Part shown: positions 10,503 to 20,820 of the stretch, in pieces
Position numbering within the stretch: position 1 is the stretch's first letter
Layout: each line of letters opens with the position of its first letter
Assembly: GCF_030253575.1 (NCBI RefSeq)
Contig: NC_080560.1
Location: 13,058,001-13,122,000, forward strand
Length of the DNA stretch: 64,000 nucleotides
DNA from: Rhododendron vialii
Taxonomy: Eukaryota > Streptophyta > Magnoliopsida > Ericales > Ericaceae
Direction: 5' to 3'
Position numbers and translations under genes: made by a program
The notes under the pieces: generated by a model
Seen by the model: the letters and a program-made list of their open reading frames with translations, nothing else
Told to the model about the DNA's origin: nothing
The model's database searches: none

Positions 10503-10632
10503 GGCCTTGTTTCATTAAGGTTCTTAGTTTTAAATACTTATTTTTTATTTTGCGAGATATATCATTCTCTCAAAATACACCATCTTTGATTTTGAATAAA
10601 TAATTACTTATTTTCCTTAGCGGAATGGAGCC
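10503..10632. mobile_element. 130-bp Tourist-like (PIF/Harbinger) MITE, TTA TSD
   Basis: The flanks are TTA at 10500-10502 and 10633-10635. The ends GGCCTTGTTTCATTAAGG and the complement GGCTCCATTCCGCTAAGG match at about two thirds of positions. The paralogous block D1 (4610-4625) lacks this segment, which confirms insertion. Confidence 0.75.
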
Positions 10633-10831
10633 TTAGTCGGCTCTGCCTCTTTTTTACACTTCTTTTGTAAAACCCTTGTATTAACCGTTTTCAATTTTGA
10701 AAATAATATTCAAAAAGATTAAGGGCAACTTGTAGTGTAATTTCTATCCGTGGTATATTTCTTTCCGAACTTGAGTTTTTAAGTTAAATGTATGTCAATA
10801 ATTAATTGAACTTTTATTGGAGTAAGTAAAT

Positions 10832-11173
10832 CGAAAGCGAAAGTGCTACGGGCACAGCACTTAAGTGCCACACCCAGCCACATCAGCTGATGTGGCACCC
10901 CATTTAAAAAAAAAAAAAAAACAGAAATCAAAAACGAAACAAAATCGTGTTTCATCTGGTTCTTCTTCAGCGCCCAAAGTCGCGGACGGCTACCCAGACC
11001 AACCGGCCAACACCGGCGACCTCCGCCTCCATCGCCGCCACCGACGACCTCCGCCGCCATCAGCTCCTCCCCTTCCCTCCCCTCCACCGACGGCGACCAG
11101 CAGCAACAACAATTTCCGCCTCCCCGACCACCGATGCGACGACGCACCTCCAACGTCCCTAAATACCTGTACG

Positions 11174-11225
<52 letters not shown>

Positions 11226-11310
11226 CAGCCCCAACCCTAAAACTTTTTTCGATTTCACTCTGGTTAGGGTTAGGGCTGATTTGAAATTGAGACTTTCACT
11301 CTGAAATTGG
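10832..11310. repeat. MULE left terminal inverted repeat
   Basis: The outer 105 bp match the right TIR almost exactly and include the 18-bp perfect palindrome CCACATCAGCTGATGTGG and an A16 run. Inward, similarity continues with gaps through CCAACCGGCCAA, CCACCGACGACC, a CT microsatellite (11175-11202), a TA run (11202-11223) and CGATTTCACTCTG near 11250. It probably supplies the promoter for the plus-strand gene. Confidence 0.85.
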
Positions 11311-11416
11311 GGATTTCACTTTGATTAGGGTTATGCTTCCTTGCTTGCTTAGGTGCTTATATTTGCATTAATTTCTGGGATTATTGTTAGTAACGTCAAG
11401 CAATTTTGATTTTCAG

Positions 11417-12890
11417 AGAGATCCACGGAGGATTTTGTACGAAATTTTGTATGAGCAAGTGCCTGGTAGCGAAATGACAGCTTTCTGGTAAGGACTTCAA
11501 CCCTTTGGTAGTTTTGTGTTTAATGCAAGATGTGAACCACCCTGACTTCACTATGGAACATTGTTTGTTTGAATTTATGTTTCTGTAGACTGTTCTAGTT
11601 GAAGCAAAACCCATGCTCAAGTATATCCCCAATATGACTGTAATTTCCAACACATTCGAATCGTTAAACTTTTTTCCATCCAATATCATGGCAGGAAGCT
11701 AATATTACCCCTCAAAAAATTCAAAGCATACAATTAATAATTTTTTTTATCACATGATCAGCCTTTTTTATGTTTCCATTATTTTTTCGATAAATACTTC
11801 ATCCAAACAAATCGTTAGTCTGCCCCATACCATGGCAAAACACGAGCTAATTAATCGATTCCTACTAAAAGAAAGTTCATCCTTTTTTTTTTTTTTGATT
11901 GGCAAAAAAAATAATAATAGTCATCGGAATAATCTCCAGTGGCCATGGAGATTAATTAGTGAGGCAAATCCAATGAATGGTCTGATATTTTACCTCCTCT
12001 CTGCATTATTTGGAATGTAAATGTTCCATCATACTGTACATCCCATTGTCCCCTATCTTTATTACCACATGACAACTATTTATAGCAAGAAGAAAAACAA
12101 CCACAAACTAGCCCTTCTTCTAAATGTTCCATCACACATCCCATTGATGAATGTTAAAGATAGAAGTTCGGCATACAGCATACTAGGTCCAGTTTGAAAA
12201 CCAAAAGCTGGTAAGTTATTGAAAACTTCTTTTCAAGTGCTAAATTGTGATATCAAAATAGCCTCTTGGGGAATCAATGATTCTGCATGGTATATTGGTA
12301 ATGGAACTAAAGATTTGACTGTAAACTGATAAACAGTCCAATTACAAAGTGATGGAGACATAAAGTTCAGTTTGGTTTGGTTAGTCTAATTATGAAGCAC
12401 GTCATTCAGAATCCCCTTCAAATGTCTAGCAAGATGGTAATTCCTGCAGCCTTTCAGAAGTCCCTCTGTTTTTAAAGCGTCCATATTTGTTTATGGACTG
12501 AAATTTCAGCCGGTTGTTTGTTTCCAAACAAATAGATGAAGTGCAATGAGGATAAACTTCTGCTGAAAAAGATAAACATATTTTGTGCTTTGAGGCAGTT
12601 ACACTACATTTGCTGGTTCTTTACTGTAACTTCTTTAATGCAGGTGGTATGAGTTTGAAGGTGGTGAAAAAGTTGCCTCAAGTGCAAGAGAGAAGCAAGA
12701 GGGAAAAGATTGGGCAGTGGTGGGCATGGTGGCAACGGGTGTGCCTCAACTGCGGGAGAGGGTGAAGAAGGTGAGCGTGGAATGCTATAAGATGGAAAGA
12801 GAAGAGGGTTTCTGTAATTACAAAGCAGTCAAGATGCAAAATGATTTGGTGGCAAAGAAGAGCGAGACGTCGGGCTATGATAAAAGTTGA
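11417..12890 (+). CDS. Unrecognised second MULE gene, spliced candidate
   Basis: Exon 11417-11487 lies between TTTTCAG and TG|GTAAGG and reads RDPRRILYEILYEQVPGSEM then TAF. It joins across an intron of 1156 bp (acceptor TTTAATGCAG) to 12644-12890, which continues WWYEFEGGEKVASSAREKQE, passes GMVATGVPQLRERVKKV and ends at TGA 12888-12890. The split TG|G codon keeps the frame, giving about 105 residues in the visible exons, charged and without membrane segments. The true start is uncertain: an internal ATG lies at the end of the first visible exon, or an upstream exon lies in the TIR. It lies within the MULE and faces the transposase gene, the position mudrB has in maize MuDR, but I see no resemblance to MURB. 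It may be a captured host fragment or an element gene. Confidence 0.5.
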
Positions 12891-13718
12891 ATACAATTGA
12901 ATGCTAATTTGTGGAATGCAAAGAAGAGCGTGGAATGCTAATTTGTCTTACGATTGAAAAGTTGAATACTGGAATGTAGCTTCTTCTTTTTTGTTTTGCA
13001 AACGAGGTTTATACCATTTGAGGAGAATGTATTCTTATTTATTTGGATATGAATGATATTTAGCATGAGAATGTACTCTTGTGGTGTTTGTCATGAATGG
13101 ATAAGTTGGCAATGGATTTTAGCTTTGAATGTGGCTTGTGAATGTTAATTTAGAATGAGAAATGTCCGGCTTGGACTTGTGCATAACATGATGTTTTCTT
13201 CTTGTTTTTGATGTACTGACTGAGACGCGAGACGTCGGGCTAGGACAAAAAACAGGGGAGATTCTGCCGAAATTTTTCAGAAACCCTCATTCATGTGCAT
13301 CTTCTGTGAACATAACTGTGATAAATTTGCATACATGAATTTTGTTCTAGTATTTTGTACGAATTCAGTATATGGTGTTTTCAACAAAGTGATCATGTTG
13401 CTTTCTTAAGCAACTTCCAAAAAAATCATCAAGAATCTACCAAATTGTGGAACCATAAGTCAATGCCACTCAAGTCACAAGCTTTCATTCAAACCTTTAA
13501 CATAACGACCAGATGTTATAACATGATAAAAATACGACGCGATACAGCTATGACACGAACAAATACTCAAACAGACATGCCAATACCAAGTCTTGCAAAA
13601 AAATAAAAATAGTTTGAGATCCCATTGGGCACTAGCTAGTAAATGGGTAAATGGATATGACACACTACAGATACGACACGATACAAATACTAAAACACCA
13701 ACAATCAAGTCAACTGAA
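12891..13718. other. Region between the two convergent MULE genes
   Basis: No coding region is seen. The short phrase GAGACGTCGGGCTA occurs twice (around 12865 and 13225) and TGGAATGCTAATTTGT recurs near 12900-12945, showing local duplication. It presumably holds both 3' UTRs. Confidence 0.5.
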
Positions 13719-16713
13719 CTATTCTTCAGCATTATCCGGTGCATTCAGCATTTGAGTAAAACTTGGTGGTGGTCCTCCAACACATTGCCATTGAGTCTCC
13801 AAAAAATTTGATTGCCCTCCTCCCCAAATTTGCCTACTTGTAATATTTGATTGCCCTCGCCAATCATGACTACCGAATGAGATTGGCATGTTTGTTTGTG
13901 AACTTGGAAATGCATACATAAATTGGTTGAAGCCTGTTTCGGTTGGACATGAACTTGGAGAAAATTGGAAAATGCTTCCTCCTTGTGTCATATTCGGTCG
14001 CATATTATGGGGTATCATATTTGGCCACATTGATTGCCCCATGTAGCTTGGCTGACTCTGGCCAACAATAAAAATGAGAATTAACAATAACTTTAACATG
14101 AAACAAAAACGTAAAAAGTTTAACAGGAAATACAAAAAAAATCTTACATTAATATTTACCACACTCTCTTGTGACCCAATCTCCTGAAAAAAACAGTTGT
14201 TGTGTTCCAACCTCTCTTGTGTCCTAACCTCCTGAAAAAAAGTTTACATAAAACATAAATATAAAAAGTTTATTGGAAACATGAAATTAGCAATACAAAA
14301 AAATTCTAAACTTTACATTATTTTATACCTTGGTTTTTTCCTTGGACAATGTCTTCTTTTTTGTTTCTATTTTCTTCTTACCAATTTTTTCAACAATGCC
14401 TACCTTCCTTTTGTTTGGCGGTCTCCCTTTTCGACGAAGAGTTACCGGGTCAAGTATGTTTGTGCTTTCTTTGGAAGGTAGAACTTCATCTCCAATTGAA
14501 AAAGAATTACTAGGAGTATCAGAAATCACATTACTTCCACAAACAATCGAAGATTCAATCAACTCTCGTTTTAACTCAAGTAACCGTGCCATCACCTTAT
14601 CATACTTCTCTTGACTATCTTCCGCCAAATCGGCAACCTCATTAAAGAGATTGCACATATTGTCATGCCGATGTGCTTCAATTGACGTTGACGAGTTATC
14701 ATAGTTGATTCGAATTTTAGTGTGCACCCTTTTGACATTTTTGTTCCATCTCCTCAACACATATTTGTCAGGTACTCTTTCAACTCCCATTTGACTCCAC
14801 ACCGTCAGTTGATGTCTACAAACCATTCCTCTGTACTCAAACAATCGACAGTTACAATGTGCTTCATTTGTTTCAGCATTAAAATCAACAATAAATGGCA
14901 CTTGAATTCTCTTTTCCTCTTCTCCATATGTAATCCACTCTTTTACCTCATATTCAGATACACTTTCATTTTTTTTACTGCAAGAACACTCAAGTCTCCC
15001 CACAAATTCTTCATGAAACTCTCTCACCTTCTCATTCGTGTAAACACTTTGAAATTGCCTTTCCAAGCCACTTTTAGTTATTAATGGGATGAAACTCCTC
15101 CAACTTTTTCCATCTTCTTCATTTTCACTCTCCACCTTATTCGCCAATGCATTTTCATATTGCTCTACAAATTGTTTCAAGGTCGTCTTTGAATGAATGT
15201 AACCATCAAAATATGCATTCATACCCTCGCTTCTTTGTGTGGATGACATTCCCGCCCAAAAGCAGTCATTCACATAAGCAGGAACCCACAGCTTCCTCTC
15301 TAGATATAACCCATCTAACCATGTGTTATTGTGAAGCTGGTACTTTTTGATGAACCCATCCCAAGCATCCTCAAATTGTTTGATTGTCAATGAATTCCAT
15401 ACGGCTTTGCGCATACACGAACTAATTTGTTCATAGGCATTGTACTTACCGAACTTTTCTGGCACCTTTTTCATAATATGCCATATGCACAACCGATGTC
15501 GGGTGTCAGGGAATACTTGTTGTATAGCATTCTTCATGCCTAAACACTGGTCGGTGATTATTGCTTTCGGAGCACAACCCCACATGCATGTCTTCCAAGT
15601 CTCAAATAACCACGAAAATGACTCTGTGTCTTCATGAGAGATGAGCCCACATCCCAATAAAATCGACTGACCATGATGATTCACACCAACAAATGGAGCA
15701 AAAGGCATGTCATACCTATTTACTAAGTAAGTTGTGTCAAATGTCACAACATCACCAAACTCCTTACAAGCTGCCCTACTCCTTGCATCGGCCCAGAATA
15801 CATTTCTTAGTCGACCCTTGTCATCCAAATCCATGGCATAAAAGAAGTCAGAATTGTCAACTTTCATTCTCATGAAATAACTATGCATCGCTTCAGCATC
15901 TCCTTCCACAAGTTTCAAACGTCGTTGTTTGTCCACATAATTCCTGCAATCCTTCTGACTATATAGAAGCTTATCAGGTCCCCCCGCCTCAATCTGAAGT
16001 GAGGCATAAGTCTGGGGCAATTTAATCCCAGCTTTATCATTCAACATGAGCTTTCTTTTCACATGTTCATCAATTACCCTATTGCTCTTGAAAAACCTGC
16101 ACTTTCCCGGGCTTTGATCGTGATTATGCTCCAAGACAACTAGGTTTAACCTCCACTTTCCATCCGGGTATGAAGCAACAATAAACCGAGCAGGACAATC
16201 AATTTTTGTTTGTGGCCGTGGTTTCGCCAGGTTGCTTCCTCTCACCCTTGCCTTTCCACCACGACTGCATTGAAGAGTTAGATTCTTCAAGTTTCCATCT
16301 TTTCCCTTTCTTGACGTTCTTTTCGCCACAGCAAATCCTTGTTGTTTTGCATATCTTAAGTAGTACACATAAGCTTCGTTTGATGTATCAAATTCCATTC
16401 CCACATTCGGTTCCTCAATTCCATCTTTACAATTTTCTGTTGTCTCATTAGTACCACTCAATACCTCTTCTTCATTGTCTCCACTCCCTACCTCCTCCTC
16501 CTCCTCTTCTTCTTCTTCTACATCTCTACAAAATTTAACAAAAAAATTATAACTAATTAAATCTTGTTCAACTATTGCCAAACAAAACCATGTAAATTAT
16601 ATTGAAGGATGAGGAAAATACCTTCCAAAATCAATTTCGCCATCCGGAGGAGGCATAGCCGACCGAATAGACTCTGGAGATATCAAAGACGATGATGATG
16701 GCAAAGGAAACAT
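13719..16713 (-). CDS. FAR1-type MULE transposase, 903 aa
   Basis: The inferred exons are 16713-16622, 16525-14329, 14231-14148 and 14057-13719, with introns of 96, 97 and 90 bp. They join in frame to 2712 nt. An acidic N-terminus (nine consecutive Glu) precedes a FAR1/WRKY-GCM1 zinc finger (about 75-170, with the final HNH). The MULE DDE domain follows: D294 in VTFDTTY, D356 in IITDQ, the LCIWH motif, and E464 in QRSEGMN. A SWIM finger CNCRLFEYRGMVCRH lies at about 588-602. A basic GRPPNKRK-like segment and a Gln/Met/Pro-rich tail follow. It would bind the TIRs and catalyse cut-and-paste transposition in the nucleus. The same fold is domesticated in FHY3/FAR1/FRS proteins, but here the gene lies inside TIRs with a TSD. 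An acceptor-like CAATAG just before the ATG suggests a 5' UTR intron. Confidence 0.9.
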
Positions 16714-16803
16714 CACCTATTGGTAAAAATAAAAAGTAACATATAAGCAATATGTTAGACTCCATTAAAATGAACATATGATTTATGAAAACATTAAAAT
16801 GAA

Positions 16804-16854
16804 CAAAGTATCTAACTGGGATTTGTACTAAGTATCTAACTGGGATTTGTACGT
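16804..16854. repeat. Short tandem duplication in MULE 5' region
   Basis: AAGTATCTAACTGGGATTTG occurs twice in a row (period about 24 bp), upstream of the transposase start. Confidence 0.8.
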
Positions 16855-17129
16855 TGGCTTTAGCTAAATAAGATGCTAGTTCATTTAATCACGTAGGTTT
16901 CCACCTATGGCTTCGTCAAGCTGTCCGGGTTCGTTTCAGTTTAAGGTTTATTTACATGCCATGGATTGGAGCAAGAAATTAGGGCTTGTGACTGTGAAAA
17001 TTCTAACAATTGGTATCAAAACGAACCAAATCACAATTTCTGTTCAGCATTAACCCTAATCCTACCAGAAAAAAGCAATGGAAAAATAATAAAAATTGAA
17101 ATCGAAACAAGTTCTGTTCACATTCTCAA

Positions 17130-17186
17130 TTTCAGTTCAAGTACTAACTCTAATCAGAGTGAAATCGGAACAAGTTCTAGGGCTAT

Positions 17187-17220
<34 letters not shown>

Positions 17221-17572
17221 GAGAGTACGAGTGCGTAAAGACGTTGGTGGTGCGTAGTCGTGTCGGTTGGCGGTGTGGCACAATTGCAGCCGGTTGTGGT
17301 TGCCGTCAGCGGAGGGGAGGCGCTGATGGCAGCGGGTCGTCGGTGGTGGTGATGGTGGCTGAAGTCGCCGGTATTATTGGCCGGTTGGTCTGGACTGAGG
17401 TCTTTGTTGCCTCTCTTTTGCTCTCTTTTTGTTTTGGCGGAAGAAGATGGCGCGGAAGAAGCGAGGAAGTCAGATTTTGATTTCTGTTTTTTTTTTTTTT
17501 TTTTAAATGGGGTGCCACATCAGCTGATGTGGCTGGGTGTGGCACTTAAGTGCTGTGCCCGTAGCACTTTCG
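17130..17572. repeat. MULE right terminal inverted repeat
   Basis: This is the inverted copy of the left TIR, ending in GTAGCACTTTCG. It contains the GA microsatellite at 17190-17225 matching the CT run on the left, the GTCGTCGGTGG block and the same 18-bp palindrome near 17516-17533. It lies upstream of the transposase and probably drives it. Confidence 0.85.
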
Positions 17573-17872
17573 TAAATAAATATCCGTGGAAAGCTTGACA
17601 TGATTAAAATATATTGTTGTTAAAACACCACATCAGAGCATAATAAATTCAACGTACTTTGCATGAAGAGCAAAGACAGCTGAGAAACCACGACCACCCT
17701 TTGAGAGGGTTTTGAATGAACCCCCAAAGAGATTGGGAGCTTCAGCCCCCAACCCATCTTCTGATTCCATTCGATGAGAAGCATCAGATGATTTCGCTTG
17801 TTGAATAGTGATCGACAAATGAGAACCTGCATTTTTTAAATTATTCATTGAATAGTCGAGAATATTTTTTGA

Positions 17873-17945
17873 ACTAATTTGGGTGAGGTGTGCCAAGCCT
17901 AGGCAAATAGTGCAACACCAAGGAGGACAGATGTGGGATTATATA
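17873..17945 (-). pseudogene. U2: U2 snRNA deletion remnant with USE retained
   Basis: AACTAATTTGGGTGAGGTG and the following bases to about 17925 match the last 50-55 nt of U2 (compare 19311-19365). They run straight into GATGTGGGATTATATATA (17930-17947), the USE-like element. About 140 nt of U2 and the TATA spacing are lost, so it cannot make U2. Confidence 0.75.
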
Positions 17946-18544
17946 TAGCTATCTAGTTAAGCATCTGCTTGAAAAGCACCATTGCTCTATCCACTATCCA
18001 GTGTCTAGTTTTTTCCCCAAGACCTGCGACCAGAATTGTTCAGGCCACTTCTTCCACACATCCGTCATCGGACGGCCCGGTAATTGAATTCAATTGGTAT
18101 GCACACGATTGATTATATTCTTGTCCGAGCGAGTGGCTCTGGGATATTTCTATTGATCGTTGAAAATGTCCAGAAGGATACAACGAACGAGTGCCCCCTT
18201 GTTTACTAAGCCGAATCGTGATGTGGGGATTACTGAATTGGTTATCAACCATTGAATTGTTGCTTATGTGAGATGTGAATCCAAAACTGAAGTAGTTTTC
18301 GCAATTTGCTCTAGCAAAGTGAAAGAAAACCAAGTTCCTACAATTCTGGACAACAAGTCAAATTTGAGATAGATTCTAGAAATCTAAAAAAAAAAATTGT
18401 TGAAGCTGTACCGAGCTGAGCTTAAAAAAGAAAAAACTGCAACTGAAAGGCAGAACAAAATCATCCATAAGCATGAGCTTGTATTGTAAAAACGCCATAC
18501 ACCACATGACCCACTTCTTTCCATTGAGTATGATTGCATTTGTA

Positions 18545-18840
18545 TTTTCTTTGAAAGGCGGAAACATTTCATTAATTTTGAAATTGTTGTAAGACTAATA
18601 GGACAAGGAAATGACATCCATGTTCAATGGAATATTTCTGCCTAATCCGAGACCCGAAACCTAGGATTGGCAAGAAACCAATCAAAGAACGCTCATATGG
18701 AACAAAGCCCATCTAAATAGGCTGAAGCTCAAACACCTAATATGGGTCTAAAGTCTAAACCCAGATCATACAAATTCAGCAGGAACAAAGCAAGAAGCCT
18801 AATAGTATCCTGTGCCTGTGTGGTTGAGGCGTGTGACTAA
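18545..18840 (-). mobile_element. LINE 3' fragment, 296 bp, with 16-bp TSD
   Basis: TATGATTGCATTTGTA is exactly repeated at 18529-18544 and 18841-18856. The insert, read on the minus strand, ends TTAATGAAATGTTTCCGCC then TTTCAAAGAAAA, the usual look of an L1 3' UTR and short A tail. Paralog C (20140-20170) is uninterrupted here, so the insertion postdates the B/C duplication. Confidence 0.7.
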
Positions 18841-18966
18841 TATGATTGCATTTGTAAATTTCATAACGTCAATTAACACTTGAAATCATATGAAACTTGT
18901 AAGAAATGGGAAAATCCTTCACAAGAAATCAACTTTCAAAATGAGAAGACAAGCTGTGATGATCAC

Positions 18967-19034
18967 ATAAAGACATGCTCAGGGTCATAACCTCCTATAT
19001 ATAAAGACATGCTCAAGGTCATAACCTCCTATAT
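18967..19034. repeat. 34-bp tandem duplication
   Basis: ATAAAGACATGCTCAGGGTC and its one-base variant repeat head to tail at 18967-19000 and 19001-19034. Copy C has a single unit. Confidence 0.9.
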
Positions 19035-19319
19035 ATTCCGCTCAGATTACAGAGGCTTTCAAGTCCCCCTTGTCCAAGTAGAACAGTGTAGAAAGAAAGC
19101 AAGGGTAGCATTTGTTTGTTTGCATCAAAGGATTTTTTTCCCCTTTGTCCACGTATCCAGGATACCTTGAGCTTTCTTCATTATTATCAATAAATAGATT
19201 AGTTCTGAATCATCTTACAGCTTTATGGGCAGATAAGCACAAGCAGTTGAACAGGGAGTATTTTTTGAACTGATTTGGGTGGGATGCATCATGCCTAGTA
19301 TTTTTTGAACTGATTTGGG

Positions 19320-19515
19320 TGGGGTGCGCCAGGCCTAGGCAGTAGTGCAACGTCAAGACGACGCTTGAGGAACCCCAATAGCAAGCTATTGTTATGAGCC
19401 CTCCCCGTAAAAAAATTAATTTAATATCATGTGAACCGATGGCTCACGTATCAGATATTAAACTGATAAGAACAGATACTACACTTGATCTTAGCCAAAA
19501 GGCCGAGAAAGGTAT
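19320..19515 (-). ncRNA. U2: U2 spliceosomal snRNA (copy 3), best preserved
   Basis: The reverse strand starts ATACCTTTCTCGGCC, carries GTAGTA for branch-point pairing, an Sm-like AATTTTTTTA, and 3' stems with good complementarity (AATAGC TT GCTATT). Stem IIa is GTGAGC..GGTTCAC, where copy 1 has GTGGGT..GCTCAC: the bases changed but pairing is kept, which indicates selection on structure. A perfect USE and a TATA are upstream. This is the best candidate for an active U2 gene in the window. The 3' end is set at 196 nt. Confidence 0.93.
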
Positions 19516-19541
19516 GAATTGAGAATGCGCCCAGGGTGTGA

Positions 19542-19592
19542 TTTTATATTCTCTCTTTGCCCACATTGCATACGGAAGACCCGATGTGGGAT
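19542..19592 (-). promoter_or_regulatory. U2 copy 3 promoter: TATA and perfect USE
   Basis: AATATAAAAT lies 27-35 bp upstream of the RNA start. ATCCCACATCG (19582-19592) matches the plant USE at every position. The spacing of about 31-34 bp marks a Pol II-type snRNA promoter. Confidence 0.85.
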
Positions 19593-20302
19593 ATGATAAA
19601 AGCATTCCCAGTTATCTGCTTGAAAAGCACTAGTGCACTATCCAGTGTCTAGTTTTTCCCCAAGATGGGCCCGACCAGAATTCCTCAGACCAATTCTTCC
19701 ACACATCCGTCGTTGGATGGCCCGGCGATCGAATTCAATTGGTGTACAGGGTTCACACGATTGATTTTATTCTATGTCCGAGCGAGTGGCTCTGGGATAT
19801 TTCTATTGATCGTTGAAAATGCTCAGAAGGATACAATGAACGAGTGCCCCTTGTTTACTAAGCCAAATCATTGAATTGTTGCTTCTGAGAGTATGTGAAT
19901 CCAAAATTGAAGTAGTTTTCACTAATTGCTCTAGCAAAGTGAAAGGAAACCGAGTTCCTACAATTCTAGGCAGCGAGTCGAATTTGAGATAGAATCTAGA
20001 AATCTACAGAAAATCTTTGTTGAAGCTGTACCGTGCTAAGCTTAAAAAAGAAAAAAAACAGCAACCGAAAAGCAGAACAAAATCATCCATAAGCACGAGC
20101 TTGTATTGTAAAAACACCATACACCACATGACCCACTTCGTTCCATCGAGTATGATTGCATTTATAAGTTTTATGACATCAATTAACGTTTGCAAATTGA
20201 TCCAAAAATCTGATTAAACCGAGAAGGCAAGCTGTGATCACATAAAGACATGCTCAAGGCAATAACCTCCTATTCTGCTCAGATTACAGAGGCTTTCAAG
20301 CC

Positions 20303-20820
20303 CTCCTTGTCCAGCGGCATTTGCGTAATTCGTTGGGATGCTCTTCATGCAGGGGATATTAAACTTAATACTGACGGTTGCTGGTACGACTTCAATGGAG
20401 TAAAGGGGTTTGGTGGAGTGTTCAGAGATTGTGATGGCAACTGGGTGATCGGATACTACGGTACTTTGAACTGTGGGTTAAGTTTAGAGGCGGAGATCTG
20501 GGCAATTAATAGGGGTTTACCATTATCCTGGAGAAAGGAATGCTCAGCGTGATGATTGAATCCAACTCTAAAAATAGCTCTGAGATGGATCAATGAAGGC
20601 CCTCCAGAAGGACACCCTAACCGAACTATCATTGAAGATTCAAGAATCCTTCTCAGTCGAACAGATGTTGGAAGCTTGGCGCGGAACAAGCGGAGGAACT
20701 CATCCTCACTGCAAATATCATTGGCCCCTGCAAGACCCTTCGTGCGCGATGATGGAACGGGCGTTGCCCACCTTAGGTTTTAGTCGGTTTAGGCTCCTGT
20801 TAGTCTCATTTTGAACTCTA
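20303..20820 (+). pseudogene. RNase H (RVT_3-type) fragment of a LINE or captured gene
   Basis: The plus strand encodes DIKLNTDGCWYDFNGVKGFG followed by GVFRDCDGNWVIGYY and SLEAEIWAINRGL, the first two thirds of a plant RNase H-like domain with its N-x-DG and E motifs. The frame then shifts and continues weakly as SNSKIALRWINEG. It abuts the end of duplication copy C and has no start codon of its own. A tail with TTTAATGGGTAAAACTTAG near 20920 resembles LINE 3' UTRs. It is dead. Confidence 0.75.

Larger units (their letters stand above)
10832..17572. mobile_element. Mutator-like element (MULE), FAR1 class, apparently complete
   Basis: The ends are inverted copies starting CGAAAG and GTGCTACGGGCACAGC. 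The left end has one extra CGAAAG. The flanking 9-bp target repeats TAAGTAAAT (10823-10831) and TAAATAAAT (17573-17581) differ at one base. The element is 6741 bp. Inside lie a four-exon transposase gene with an unbroken inferred frame (13719-16713, minus) and a second spliced gene candidate on the plus strand (11417-12890), converging tail to tail. TIRs are long, about 105 bp nearly identical and alignable for about 450 bp. It inserted into segmental unit D2: the empty paralog reads TTTAAGTAAACGAACTG near 4815. It looks potentially autonomous. Expression is unknown. Confidence 0.92.
17868..19100. repeat. U2 flanking segmental duplication, copy B
   Basis: Paralogous to copies A and C. The shared flank resumes at GCATCTGCTTGAAAAGCACC (17957) and runs through GTATGATTGCATTT, is broken by a 296-bp insertion at 18545, then continues to GATTACAGAGGCTTTCAAG near 19060. 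Most of the U2 body has been deleted from this copy. Confidence 0.8.
19105..20300. repeat. U2-bearing segmental duplication, copy C
   Basis: Runs from TTTGTTTGTTTGCATC (19110) through U2 copy 3 and the shared flank to GATTACAGAGGCTTTCAAG (20282-20300). It adjoins copy B directly, so B and C are in tandem. Just downstream of U2 the last 40 bp of the RNA gene are duplicated (19261-19300 versus 19302-19340). Confidence 0.85.

Noticed and set aside
10865-11284. Pro/Ser-rich ORFs in the MULE left TIR
   Set aside because: They come from GC-rich and CT-repeat sequence. They are not continuous with the spliced gene, though a 5' exon in this area cannot be excluded.
14323-16581. Several plus-strand ORFs of 60-120 residues opposite the transposase
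   Set aside because: They are shadows of the transposase coding strand.
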